Below are positions 31,661 to 39,824 of a stretch of 64,000 bases of DNA, piece by piece. The translations under genes and the position numbers were made by a program. Every line of letters begins with the position of its first letter. Within the stretch, counting starts at the first letter, position 1. The notes beneath the pieces were generated by a model. That model was not told the DNA's origin, made no database searches, and was given only the letters and a program-made list of their open reading frames with translations. The DNA is from a virus, in the IMG/VR virus record IMGVR_UViG_3300044691_000371, positions 20,827 through 84,826 of that record; one strand, 5' to 3'.

Positions 31661-32014
31661 TTATGCAACTTGTAGGTTTTTTTCTTTTTTAAGTTTGTTG
31701 ATTAGTCCTAAAACTCTTTTTTGATCTGTTTCGTCAAGTTGCAAAACGGCATGTATTATTTCTTCGAGCTTATCAACTTCGTCGTCTGGCGTTTTTAAAT
31801 CAACTCCTATTCGTTTCAAATCTACTGCTATGAAATTAATATATTTTGTGACAATGTTACAAGCTTCTGTAGTTTTTGTCTGTTTGCTTTTTTCTCCTTT
31901 TATTCCTAACTCAAATAATTCACTTAACCCAAATGCGTACTCTGAAAATATCTTTCCTGATATATAGGCTCCAGCACAGTAATGAAACCTTTCCATAAGT
32001 TTTTCGTAGTCCAT
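31661..32014 (-). CDS. Unknown helical phage protein
   Basis: 117 residues, helices from FHYCAGAYISGKIFSEYA to the end (LGLINKLKKEKNLQ), with DKLEEIIHAVLQLDETDQKR. Unknown. Confidence 0.55.
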   Translation of the reverse strand: MDYEKLMERFHYCAGAYISGKIFSEYAFGLSELFELGIKGEKSKQTKTTEACNIVTKYINFIAVDLKRIGVDLKTPDDEVDKLEEIIHAVLQLDETDQKRVLGLINKLKKEKNLQVA

Positions 32015-32848
32015 TTATTTCTTTTTGAATAAGTCTAACTGCTTTATAATTCCAGGTTTATCAGGATATAATTGTTTTTCAGGTTTGATATTTAAGCCAC
32101 ACATTTCTTGGCATGTTGAACATTTTCCAAAATATGTTTTAGGATTAAATTTACTCATTAAAGTGTTTTTACCTAAAAACTTTGACTTTTTTACGTTAAT
32201 TATTCCGTTTGTAACAAGTTCATTATGTGGATTAACTCTTAAAACCGTGTCTAACGTAGCTTCGTTTTTAAACAGTTCTGATTGAACTTTAGCTAACTTA
32301 TGGCCTATTTCATTATCCATATTAAAATCAGCTGATACAACCCTTAAAACTGACTTACAATAGCTTTTAATCCTATTATATTGCTCAATGCTATTTTTCA
32401 ATAATTCCGGCTTATCAAGTGCTGAAACACTTGTGTTGATACAAACGTTTATTGTACTTAAAAACTGTAAATGTTCATCAGTTAAGTTGGTCCAGTGCTT
32501 TGTTATTATTACAATTTCCTTGTTTGCGTGACAAATTATTTTACAAATATTAATCGTATGCTCCCAGTTTTCTGATGGGTCGCCACTACATCCTATCCTA
32601 ACAAAATCAAGTTTTATTTTACTTATTTGCTGTATAACCTGTCTTTCGTGCCTTTTATTGTCGAAATATCTTAATACTGTTTTGCTGAAATCGTACCCGT
32701 ATAATTTAGCTGATTTTGCTGCGTAACAGTCATTATAACAGCCACCTTTTTCATTTGACATTCCACTTTCACAACCAATTGTAGTGTCTAAGCAGTAAAC
32801 GCCACGGTCATTTTTAGATAAGGCTATTCGACTTGAATAAAGTTTCAT
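32015..32848 (-). CDS. Radical-SAM-like Cys-cluster protein
   Basis: 277 residues. N-terminal cluster CYAAKSA preceded by GGCYND (Cys 37 and 41, with C19 and C26) and C-terminal CSTCQEMC (Cys 243/246/250) indicate two iron-sulfur-like sites. DFVRIGCSGDPSENWEHTI and IVIITKHWTNL are consistent with a TIM-barrel. Similar phage proteins (gp37/DUF5131-like, CxxxCYA) are radical-SAM relatives. Overlap by four bases with the methyltransferase suggests a joint role, possibly DNA base modification. Confidence 0.65.
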   Translation of the reverse strand: MKLYSSRIALSKNDRGVYCLDTTIGCESGMSNEKGGCYNDCYAAKSAKLYGYDFSKTVLRYFDNKRHERQVIQQISKIKLDFVRIGCSGDPSENWEHTINICKIICHANKEIVIITKHWTNLTDEHLQFLSTINVCINTSVSALDKPELLKNSIEQYNRIKSYCKSVLRVVSADFNMDNEIGHKLAKVQSELFKNEATLDTVLRVNPHNELVTNGIINVKKSKFLGKNTLMSKFNPKTYFGKCSTCQEMCGLNIKPEKQLYPDKPGIIKQLDLFKKK

Positions 32849-34287
32849 AACCTGCCTATTGATGGGTACGACTCTTTAATTTTAGTCATATCACCTTTAT
32901 AGGCAACGATTATTTTTTGTTCCTGCTTTGGAAATTTGCGATAATGAAGTGTTTTTTTAGCGTGTGATAATCTGGTAAATGCCCCCTCAACGTAAACAAT
33001 TTTATTGTAAACAAATAGCCCGTTGTTTTTAAAAAACAATTCGTGTTCTGATTCGCAACAATAATAAGCCCCATCTTTATCGCGGCTATCTCCTGTCATT
33101 ATAACAAAAAAACAATTATCGTTTAATACCTCAATTGCTTTTTTATAACCGGCAAATAAAGTATCTCTAAACTCTTCGTAAGTAGGGATTGAATTTAATT
33201 CCCCTATGGGCGGTTTGCCGTCATAGTCTAAATATTCCTCAACTTTATAGTAAGGGGGGCATGAAAAAACAAGATCGTATTTTTTGTCTGGTTTAAAGGT
33301 TGAGCTATCCGATTTAAACCATTTTACATTTTCAAAATCCTGGCATAACGCATTGTTAGCATCGCATTGGTTTTGCCTTATTTCTGATGAAAGATATTCA
33401 TATCCGTTTGCTCCGGTAACGAAACCCATTTGAACACCACCGCCAAATGGATTATAAACACTTGTGCCGTTAGTTGGCATAAAGAAGCGTAATATAACCT
33501 CACAGGCAACTGGGTCAAGTACGGAGGCGTTGCCGTTAAACGATTTGCCTTTGTTGTGCTGTACGTTGCCATCTTCATCAATTGTATGATTGGCTAAAAC
33601 AACGTTTGACATACCATTTTTACCCTGCCAACATCCATCCCGTGAAGCAAACTTTGGATTTTCAATATTATATTTTGCCCCGGCTGCTTCTATTTTTTCG
33701 TTCCATTCTTTTTTCATTTTCAACCAATCGCCTTTAGTCGAGTTCCATACATTTGTCATTGTTGCATGGGCTAACCTTTTCATTCTTACTTGTTCTAATT
33801 GGCCGTAAACCATGTAAGAATAACCGCTTAAATTGAGATACTCTTTAAACCCGATGGCAGCAAATACTTTTGGATTTTCGAGGTCATGTTTTTGACTTAC
33901 GGTCATAATCATAGGATAGCCAAAGGTATTTTGCTTTATGATTTCGCCGACCATATCGCTATAAATCGCTTTGTATTTTTTGTTTAAATCCATAGCCGAT
34001 TGAAGCAAGCAAAACTCTTTTGCTTCGTGGTTGATCTGATATGTGAAAAACCCTGAAAAAGCATCATTCAACTTAAAAATAATAGCTGAATGTATCTGCA
34101 TGTTTTTACGAGCAGCCCGGTAAGCAACCCCGTCCTCAACTGCTAATTTAGCAACCTGTTCTTCATACCCTGAACCTATGACAGATTCTACATTTATAAA
34201 TTCAATTTTATCGGCGAACATTATCGTTTGCTTTTTATTTATAGGCTCAATAATTATTTCGTCTTCGAAAATTAGTTGTTGTTTCAT
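32845..34287 (-). CDS. DNA methyltransferase (SPPY-type amino-methyltransferase)
   Basis: 480 residues. NPFGGG (279-284, SAM-binding motif I) and SCPPYY (342-347, motif IV) with the order typical of N4-cytosine/N6-adenine DNA methyltransferases. N-terminal 165 residues are a separate domain that looks like a GNAT fold (AAIGFKEYLNLSGYSYMVYG), so the protein may be a fusion. The target sequence cannot be told. It may protect phage DNA from host restriction or form one step of a larger modification. Confidence 0.85.
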   Translation of the reverse strand: MKQQLIFEDEIIIEPINKKQTIMFADKIEFINVESVIGSGYEEQVAKLAVEDGVAYRAARKNMQIHSAIIFKLNDAFSGFFTYQINHEAKEFCLLQSAMDLNKKYKAIYSDMVGEIIKQNTFGYPMIMTVSQKHDLENPKVFAAIGFKEYLNLSGYSYMVYGQLEQVRMKRLAHATMTNVWNSTKGDWLKMKKEWNEKIEAAGAKYNIENPKFASRDGCWQGKNGMSNVVLANHTIDEDGNVQHNKGKSFNGNASVLDPVACEVILRFFMPTNGTSVYNPFGGGVQMGFVTGANGYEYLSSEIRQNQCDANNALCQDFENVKWFKSDSSTFKPDKKYDLVFSCPPYYKVEEYLDYDGKPPIGELNSIPTYEEFRDTLFAGYKKAIEVLNDNCFFVIMTGDSRDKDGAYYCCESEHELFFKNNGLFVYNKIVYVEGAFTRLSHAKKTLHYRKFPKQEQKIIVAYKGDMTKIKESYPSIGRL

Positions 34288-34330
34288 TTATTATGATTTG
34301 TTTTTTATTTTATGTTTGGTAAAATGTGTC

Positions 34331-34984
34331 TTAACTTTTGAGCAGTTTATTTTGTTCATGAAGTCCCTCTAATCCCAAAACATTTATCTTGTGTTGGATA
34401 GCGTTTTCGATTTCGCTTTTTGCTTCGTTAACTACTATATCCATTGTTTCTTGAAAACATTTAGCGAAAAAAGGAATGTTACTTGCTACTTCCTGGGTTA
34501 ACCATTCAACTGTGAAATTAAGTTCTTGTTGATCGGCTTTTGAAAGTGTTTTTTTAGCTGATAAATCTTTTACACGCGCTTGCTTTACTTTTAAAGTTTT
34601 AGCAAATTCACGCATTCTGTCATCAAATTTACGGTGTATAAATTCCTTTCTGCTTTCTTGCTCTGGCAAATGTTCAACCATTTTTCTATCAAAAGCCTCA
34701 ATAGTGCATGGAATGCCATCGCCCCTATTCATTGAGGTTATCATTTCAGCGAATTGATTCGAACTCATTCTTATTTGAATAATCGGAGTATGATTTGAAG
34801 CAAAATACCTATCACAAGATAAATCTCTCTGTATTTCAGATTGATAAACTTTCATTTGGATATAATTATCCTGTTTCAGTTCACTGCCGTAAAAGTTTGT
34901 TCCTGTAGAATTTATACGGCTAAATCCAATTTGCCCAAAAGATGGGTGTTTATGCCTTTCATCTTCGTTCTGATCTAAACTCAT
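34331..34984 (-). CDS. Unknown phage protein, coiled coil
   Basis: 217 residues. N-terminal beta-rich part (KHPSFGQIGFSRI, FASNHTPIIQIRM) then helical segments with KVKQARVKDLSAKKTLSKAD and long C-terminal helices. Conserved-looking in early gene areas of this phage type, but function unknown. Confidence 0.6.
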   Translation of the reverse strand: MSLDQNEDERHKHPSFGQIGFSRINSTGTNFYGSELKQDNYIQMKVYQSEIQRDLSCDRYFASNHTPIIQIRMSSNQFAEMITSMNRGDGIPCTIEAFDRKMVEHLPEQESRKEFIHRKFDDRMREFAKTLKVKQARVKDLSAKKTLSKADQQELNFTVEWLTQEVASNIPFFAKCFQETMDIVVNEAKSEIENAIQHKINVLGLEGLHEQNKLLKS

Positions 34985-35020
34985 TTTGTGTGTATTTAAA
35001 GGTAATTTACTTTTTTTATT

Positions 35021-35197
35021 TTACAAGTTAACTAACAAAAACTTGATTAGTAGCTTCTTTTGTTTTTCGTCAAGAAATATTTCATCGGTCAAGTCATCGA
35101 CTTTAACCTTGATATGCAATCCATCGTAAATAGAGTTCTTAATGGTTATTGTGCTATTTTCTTCGCACACTATATTAAATTCGTCGTGTATGTTCAT
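35021..35197 (-). CDS. Small protein, unknown
   Basis: 58 residues, MNIHDEFNIVCEENSTITIK, ending LLIKFLLVNL. Lies just downstream of the structured RNA. Unknown. Confidence 0.5.
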   Translation of the reverse strand: MNIHDEFNIVCEENSTITIKNSIYDGLHIKVKVDDLTDEIFLDEKQKKLLIKFLLVNL

Positions 35198-35239
35198 GAT
35201 TTTGCTTTTTGTATTTGATATAACGCTTGCTGAATTTAA

Positions 35240-35505
35240 ATAGCTTATTTTTTTGTGGACGTAACCGGTAACGATCCGGCGATCTCCATCTGGACTGGGA
35301 TCAGCAGCCTCTTTACGCCCTTTAAAATAAGCATCCGTTCTGATCGCCGTCCCGGATGCTCAACCTAAACCTATCACAATGACCGAATAGAACTTCGATC
35401 TACTGCTAAAAGCCAAATCCTTTTGAGAGTTTGGCTTGCGTAGACGGGTTTACGCATTTTTTCCGGTATTAGCAGACCGTGAACTATCTCACGGAACACG
35501 GTGGG
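35240..35505 (-). ncRNA. Candidate large structured RNA (about 265 nt)
   Basis: GC-rich, gene-free region downstream of 35506-35724 on the same transcript. Perfect helices on the minus strand include CCGTGA/TCACGG, CTGCTAA/TTAGCAG enclosing GCGTA/TACGC and GCCAAA/TTTGGC, GATCGAA/TTCGGTC, AGCATCCG/CGGATGCT, GGGCGTAA/TTACGTCC enclosing CCGG/CCGG. The loop GGCGATC can pair with GATCGCC about 60 bases on (pseudoknot). No tRNA, tmRNA, RNase P or group I core was recognised. Confidence 0.65.
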
Positions 35506-35724
35506 TTAATTTACTACCGTAGCATCTTCAAAATGAAGTATGCCAGCAATCCAAATTTTAGCGGGTGTTTTAAGAATGTCGGAATTATCAGCAAAAATAA
35601 CTTTATAGCCTTTTTCGTAGCCTAATTCATCGGTTTTAATTACCTGTATGTTTTGACCTATATAAAGGTTAGACCAGGCATGAACATTTTTGCTTCTTTT
35701 GATTGTTACTGTTAGAGTGTTCAT
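35506..35724 (-). CDS. Small protein, unknown
   Basis: 72 residues, beta-rich (YIGQNIQVIKTDELGYEKGY), first gene after promoter 35765-35795. Unknown. Confidence 0.55.
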   Translation of the reverse strand: MNTLTVTIKRSKNVHAWSNLYIGQNIQVIKTDELGYEKGYKVIFADNSDILKTPAKIWIAGILHFEDATVVN

Positions 35725-35764
35725 TTTGAGATAGTTTAAAATTACTTTGTCGATATTGACAGAA

Positions 35765-35795
35765 CAAATATAACTATTGTTTTTGTATTTGCAAA
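35765..35795 (-). promoter_or_regulatory. Bacteroidetes-type promoter
   Basis: TTTG (35795-35792), 19-base spacer, TATATTTG (35772-35765); contains GTTTGCAAATACAAAAAC. Start near 35758, leader about 34 bases. Confidence 0.8.
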
Positions 35796-35827
35796 CTTTA
35801 TTTTACTTTTTTGAAATTATTTTTTAA

Positions 35828-35861
35828 AATAAAAATGCCTTACATTTCTATAAGGCATTTT
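35828..35861 (-). terminator. Intrinsic terminator
   Basis: AAATGCCTTA and TAAGGCATTT pair around an 8-base loop; T-run follows on the minus strand. Closes the unit of 35923-36270. Confidence 0.8.
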
Positions 35862-35922
35862 CGAGGTGAGTAATCGTTCCGTGCTTCGTCTTTTTTGCGT
35901 CTATCGTAGAGGGTTGTTTTTA

Positions 35923-36270
35923 TCAAGCTGCAATAAGCTTTTTATAGCTATTTTTTAAAGTTTCTAAATGACCTATGCGGGTATCTATCTTTTTACAGGC
36001 GTAGTTAACAAGTTCTTTAAATACATAATCCCTATTTACATGCTTATTACAAAGTGCAAAAAATACTTTTCCATCATCGTAAATAACTAATTTTTTTCTG
36101 TAAGGTGTATTTAAATAGTAGGACTTATTAAGGGTGATAATTTCATTCGAAAGTTCGATTTTGATTTGGTTTTTATCCTCAAAAGGAAATCTGTTCCCAA
36201 TCTCGTACGAAATTTCAGGTAAACCGGTTTTGCCCGTTTTTAAACTGTATGAAATGTTTTTCCCGATCAC
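35923..36270 (-). CDS. Unknown phage protein
   Basis: 115 residues, beta-rich first half (ISYSLKTGKTGLPEISYEI), then helical KELVNYACKKIDTRIGHL. Followed by a terminator; possible promoter at 36291. Unknown. Confidence 0.55.
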   Translation of the reverse strand: MIGKNISYSLKTGKTGLPEISYEIGNRFPFEDKNQIKIELSNEIITLNKSYYLNTPYRKKLVIYDDGKVFFALCNKHVNRDYVFKELVNYACKKIDTRIGHLETLKNSYKKLIAA

Positions 36271-36290
36271 AATTAATTAAATTCATTGTA

Positions 36291-36319
36291 CAAATATACT
36301 AAGTATTTTTAAAATCAAA
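36291..36319 (-). promoter_or_regulatory. Possible promoter
   Basis: TTTG (36319-36316) and TATATTTG (36298-36291) with a 17-base spacer, shorter than consensus. Upstream of the 36270 start. Confidence 0.35.
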
Positions 36320-36335
36320 AACTATACCAATTTTA

Positions 36336-36536
36336 TTAGATTAATTGAGCGTGGATAATAATAGCTGGCAAAATAGGTGTAACGTCAATAATTACTTTCA
36401 TAACCGTAGCCTTTAAACCTTTGTGGTAAATCGTGGTGTTTAATTCAGGTGTGAAGCTCAACTTAGTGTTTATTGGATTAGCCTGGTTGGTTATTTGACC
36501 TTCTTTGTTTTGGATGAATATGATTGTTGGATGCAT
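36336..36536 (-). CDS. Small hydrophobic beta-rich protein
   Basis: 66 residues, alternates hydrophobic and polar, ending TPILPAIIIHAQLI. Unknown. Confidence 0.5.
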   Translation of the reverse strand: MHPTIIFIQNKEGQITNQANPINTKLSFTPELNTTIYHKGLKATVMKVIIDVTPILPAIIIHAQLI

Positions 36537-36538
36537 TA

Positions 36539-36754
36539 TTAAAAAGGATTTATTCTTTTAAAATATTTGTAATCATTGGTTATTTCGAAATCATAATGAT
36601 TCTGATTGATATATTCTTTACAAATGTCTGTAAATAATTGAGGGTCACGTTTTCCAGTTAATTCAATTTCAATCGCGTTACCAGGTTTCATTCGTGCGAA
36701 ACATTCAAACCAATAATCTAATTGTTCCTGAAAGTTTTTAAAAGTTGTTTGCAT
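36539..36754 (-). CDS. Small protein, unknown
   Basis: 71 residues from ATG 36754 (MQTTFKNFQEQLDYWFECF); a longer start at 36796 overlaps the upstream gene more and is less likely. Unknown. Confidence 0.5.
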   Translation of the reverse strand: MQTTFKNFQEQLDYWFECFARMKPGNAIEIELTGKRDPQLFTDICKEYINQNHYDFEITNDYKYFKRINPF

Positions 36755-37133
36755 CTGATATATTTTTAAGTTGTTTTTTAAAATCTGAATTTTCAACTCT
36801 TAATAATTGTATTATAGTGACTAATTCCCTATTGAATAGCTTTAAGGATTGGTTATAATACATTATTTGGTTTAATTGGGTATTTATACCTAAAAGTGTG
36901 ATAAGTCGTTGCTTAGAGGCTGTAACTCTTGCAGATGGCTTGCTTTTTTCAAATTTTATTATCTGTTCTAACATTTCTAACAAATAATGATTTTGTTCAT
37001 TTAAAAGCTTTGTCGGTTTTAATGTATCTTGAATTTCGCTTTCAAGTAATCCTAATTCAAGGTTTTTAATATCAAAACCGTCTTCTAATTTTTCAATTTT
37101 TTCCTGTAATTCTTTAAAATACTCTTTTGCCAT
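36738..37133 (-). CDS. Coiled-coil protein
   Basis: 131 residues, mostly one long helix pattern (LQEKIEKLEDGFDIKNLELG at start; NRELVTIIQLLRVENSDFKK at end). Overlaps its downstream neighbour. Sits just before the helicase gene, so might be a replication accessory protein (inference). Confidence 0.55.
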   Translation of the reverse strand: MAKEYFKELQEKIEKLEDGFDIKNLELGLLESEIQDTLKPTKLLNEQNHYLLEMLEQIIKFEKSKPSARVTASKQRLITLLGINTQLNQIMYYNQSLKLFNRELVTIIQLLRVENSDFKKQLKNISDANNF

Positions 37134-37137
37134 AACT

Positions 37138-38085
37138 TTAAAATAAATCTGTTTCTAAAACTTTAAATCCTTTTTCATGCTCAAATGCATAATAGTCAAA
37201 TGGTGCATCAACTTCGTAATATCTGTTTTTTTTCCAATCAAAAAATAGTGTACACATACCTTTATTTGCAACTCCTTTTGGCTTTGCCTTATCTATAAAA
37301 ATTTGTACTTCATGTGATTGATATTGTGAACCGCTTTCGCCTACTAAATTAGCCGGTGGTCTCCAAAGTGTTATCCATGTCATTGCCTTTCTAAATAAAG
37401 CCTGCCCACCTGCTGCCTGACGTGGTAATGGTTTTGGGTAATAAGTAATATTATCTTTTGTAACAGGTATTGAACTTGCTGGATGTATTGATAAGAAAAA
37501 ATGTTTATTTTCTTTTTTACAGCTACGGCGCAAATAACTCATTAAGTTTTCAATATATAAATCCTGGCGTGAACCGAATTTTGACATATCGTGTTCTAAT
37601 TCATTATATGGCTCACCTACAATAATATTAATTTTCTTTTTATTTTCTTTTTCCCATTTTTTAGAATAGTCAAAAAGATTTTCTATTGAATACGCTCTAT
37701 CATCTGTATCAACAAAAACAAAGTATTCAGTAAGCCATGCAATCACATCGTAAAATTCTTTATCGGCTAAGGCAAAGTTTGAATTTTTTAACATTTGTTT
37801 CCCGCTGTATTTATGCACTAATTCAGAAACTACCTCTTCAGCCGATCCTGTTTCAGGTGAACAAATTAAACTTCTTTGTCCATATTTTTTTGCCTGATTC
37901 AAAACCATTTCAAAAATAAATTCTGATTTTCCATGGGTTGGCTCTGAATAAACAATTGTGAATGTGCCTAACTTGATTGAATATAAGCTATCAAGGTTTT
38001 TAAAGCCTGTATTTTGGCCCCTTATTATCCCTTCATTTCGCAATTTTTCAATTGCTGGCATCATATCAAGTATAGTTTTTATCAT
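37138..38085 (-). CDS. DnaB-like replicative helicase / RecA-fold ATPase
   Basis: 315 residues. Walker A SEPTHGKS (47-54), then SLICSPETGSAEEVVSELV, a Walker-B-like strand INIIVGEPYNE and HPASSIPV region, closing with KPKGVANKGMCTLFFDWKKNRY, typical of the DnaB C-terminal ATPase without the N-terminal domain. Would unwind DNA at the fork. Next to a Lin1244-like replication protein and overlapping it by one base (TAATG). Confidence 0.85.
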   Translation of the reverse strand: MIKTILDMMPAIEKLRNEGIIRGQNTGFKNLDSLYSIKLGTFTIVYSEPTHGKSEFIFEMVLNQAKKYGQRSLICSPETGSAEEVVSELVHKYSGKQMLKNSNFALADKEFYDVIAWLTEYFVFVDTDDRAYSIENLFDYSKKWEKENKKKINIIVGEPYNELEHDMSKFGSRQDLYIENLMSYLRRSCKKENKHFFLSIHPASSIPVTKDNITYYPKPLPRQAAGGQALFRKAMTWITLWRPPANLVGESGSQYQSHEVQIFIDKAKPKGVANKGMCTLFFDWKKNRYYEVDAPFDYYAFEHEKGFKVLETDLF

Positions 38086-38786
38086 TAGTTACTAACGTTT
38101 GAAAAATCCAACTTATAATTATTTTGCTGCTTAAAATCTGTTTTCTTATCCCCTTTATTCCAATTAGATAATCTTAATGATAAATCCCATGTTTTTTCAA
38201 ATTCAAATCTCATTTTAGTTTTTGATTGATTAGGCTCAGTCCAATATTTGAAAAAATCATTGAGTAAATCTTTATTATATTTTGAAAGAAAAGGAGAAAG
38301 GGCATTTTTAAATGCCTCTCTACGATCTTTAATATCTATTTTATTTACTTTATTATTCTTTATAGTATTGCGTTCGCTTTCTTTTGGTAATGCGAACGCA
38401 TTTTTATCGTGTGCGTTCGCATTTTTATTTTGTTCATTCGCATGTTTTTCCCATCTAAATATAGCCGATTCTTTAGCCTTTATTGATTTTGCATTACGTT
38501 TATTTAATCTATCATTTATACTATCAGACCAGAAATATTTCCCATCATTTTTAAATAAATCAAAATCATTTATCAATGATAAAATACAACCTTCTGTTGT
38601 TCGTAATGCAAATGCATAATTATCACATTCTGAAAGTAAAAGCTTGCCACCCTGTTCATAAATTATTTCTATTAAATCCCAAAAAACACTTTTACCTTCA
38701 TGCCCTAATTTCATTAGGACTTTTTGCAATTTAGGATCATTCCTTGCACCAAAATCATGGCTGAAATAAAAAGATTCTTTAGCCAT
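38085..38786 (-). CDS. Replication initiator-like protein (Lin1244/DUF4373 domain)
   Basis: 233 residues. N-terminal SFYFSHDFGARNDPKLQKVLMKLGHEG is the Lin1244/Lin1753 (DUF4373) winged-helix-like domain found in phage replication initiators; the middle is low-complexity and contains iteron-like repeats at the DNA level, and the C-terminal region KYWTEPNQSKTKMRFEFEKTWDL resembles DnaD-like loader tails. Probably binds the origin and loads the helicase at 37138. Confidence 0.75.
   Translation of the reverse strand: MAKESFYFSHDFGARNDPKLQKVLMKLGHEGKSVFWDLIEIIYEQGGKLLLSECDNYAFALRTTEGCILSLINDFDLFKNDGKYFWSDSINDRLNKRNAKSIKAKESAIFRWEKHANEQNKNANAHDKNAFALPKESERNTIKNNKVNKIDIKDRREAFKNALSPFLSKYNKDLLNDFFKYWTEPNQSKTKMRFEFEKTWDLSLRLSNWNKGDKKTDFKQQNNYKLDFSNVSN
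38368..38443. repeat. Iteron-like repeats inside the initiator gene (origin candidate)
   Basis: TGCGTTCGC (38369-38377), TGCGAACGCA (38391-38400), TGCGTTCGC (38412-38420) and TTCATTCGCATG (38433-38444) occur at about 20-base steps, two followed by ATTTTTAT. ATGCGAACGCAT is a palindrome. Origins inside the initiator gene are known in lambdoid phages. Confidence 0.5.
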
Positions 38787-39451
38787 TATGCAGATATGGG
38801 GAATAATGTAAAAGGCTTTTCTAATAATTGATGTTCATTATTAATAAGCAATTCAAATTCTTTTATTATAAGTTCACTTTTTTTAAACCATTCTCCATTA
38901 ATCCTTAATGAATTAAATTTAACATGTAAATCCTTTTCTAAAGTACCGAAAGGGTCTTTTATTTTATAAATGATTTTACATTTATATGGATTGTGAGTTT
39001 GAATACTTTTAAGCCTCGATGATGGATTATTACTAAATCCTATTTTATAAATATCACCGGCTTCTATCAGATAAATATAAGTTTGTTTTAATATTTTATT
39101 TTTTGTTTTTTTATTTGTTTTATCTGTAAATAATTTAAAATCTTCAATATTTTCTAATCTATAAAATGATTTTGTTAATGTTTTATCTTTAAAACATTTA
39201 TTAGTTTTTACTATTATTTTAGGTAATCTGAAAAAATCTGAATCATTATTATTTTCTATTAAAATTTCAGTTATTAAATAAGGATAATGCTTTTTTTCAG
39301 ATAAAATATTATCTCCATCTTTGTATTTAAAGATATAATCTCCTACCTTAAAACCGAGTTTAATTAAATGATTTTGATATAATAATATCAAATCTTCGTA
39401 TAGGCAATTTATTTTATCTATACAAATTGAATCAATTTCTTTGATTGTCAT
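38786..39451 (-). CDS. GIY-YIG nuclease, T5orf172/MUG113-like
   Basis: 221 residues. N-terminal 120 residues are an unknown domain; the C-terminal TYIYLIEAGDIYKIGFSNNP and FNSLRINGEWFKKSELII are the T5orf172-type GIY-YIG nuclease. Related to 8935. Probably a mobile endonuclease, or a host-takeover nuclease. Confidence 0.75.
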   Translation of the reverse strand: MTIKEIDSICIDKINCLYEDLILLYQNHLIKLGFKVGDYIFKYKDGDNILSEKKHYPYLITEILIENNNDSDFFRLPKIIVKTNKCFKDKTLTKSFYRLENIEDFKLFTDKTNKKTKNKILKQTYIYLIEAGDIYKIGFSNNPSSRLKSIQTHNPYKCKIIYKIKDPFGTLEKDLHVKFNSLRINGEWFKKSELIIKEFELLINNEHQLLEKPFTLFPISA

Positions 39452-39502
39452 AGTGTGATTAATTTGGTCAATGTAACAATATATAAAGCCGACAAAACCG
39501 GG

Positions 39503-39673
39503 TTAGTCTAATAAAATTAAAACGCCGCCCATTATTTCAACTGTATTTACTTTTTTTGATTTAACAAGATCGTTTACACGTTGTCGAATTAAATTATTTC
39601 TACGGGCATATTCAGCCTGAGTAATAAGTTTTGTTCTATCGACTTTTAAAGGAGGTAATTGTGAATTTTCCAT
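39503..39673 (-). CDS. Small DNA-binding-like protein
   Basis: 56 residues, ITQAEYARRNNLIRQRVNDL fits a short helix-turn-helix, ending VNTVEIMGGVLILLD. Excisionase- or regulator-like; function unproven. Confidence 0.5.
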   Translation of the reverse strand: MENSQLPPLKVDRTKLITQAEYARRNNLIRQRVNDLVKSKKVNTVEIMGGVLILLD

Positions 39674-39713
39674 TGCTTCAAATATATGTTACATTGTCCG
39701 AATAAACAATATT

Positions 39714-39815
39714 TTATTTCATAAAATTTCGATTATTCTTTTTAATTCTTTTCACAACTGGTTTCGAGCAGTCAATTTTTATTATTTGGAATGTTGTTTG
39801 GTTGCAGTAACTCAT
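39714..39815 (-). CDS. Tiny basic protein
   Basis: 33 residues, MSYCNQTTFQIIKIDCSK then basic KRIKKNNRN. Weakly supported. Confidence 0.3.
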   Translation of the reverse strand: MSYCNQTTFQIIKIDCSKPVVKRIKKNNRNFMK

Positions 39816-39824
39816 TTTTTTTGT

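Noticed and set aside
35240-35310. tRNA gene in the cloverleaf-like end of the 35 kb RNA
   Set aside because: The 8-bp outer stem fits but the loop ATCGTTA is not a T-loop and there is no standard D-arm.
38300-38330. Terminator GGCATTTTTAAATGCC inside the initiator gene
   Set aside because: A short palindrome within coding DNA with no T-run after it.
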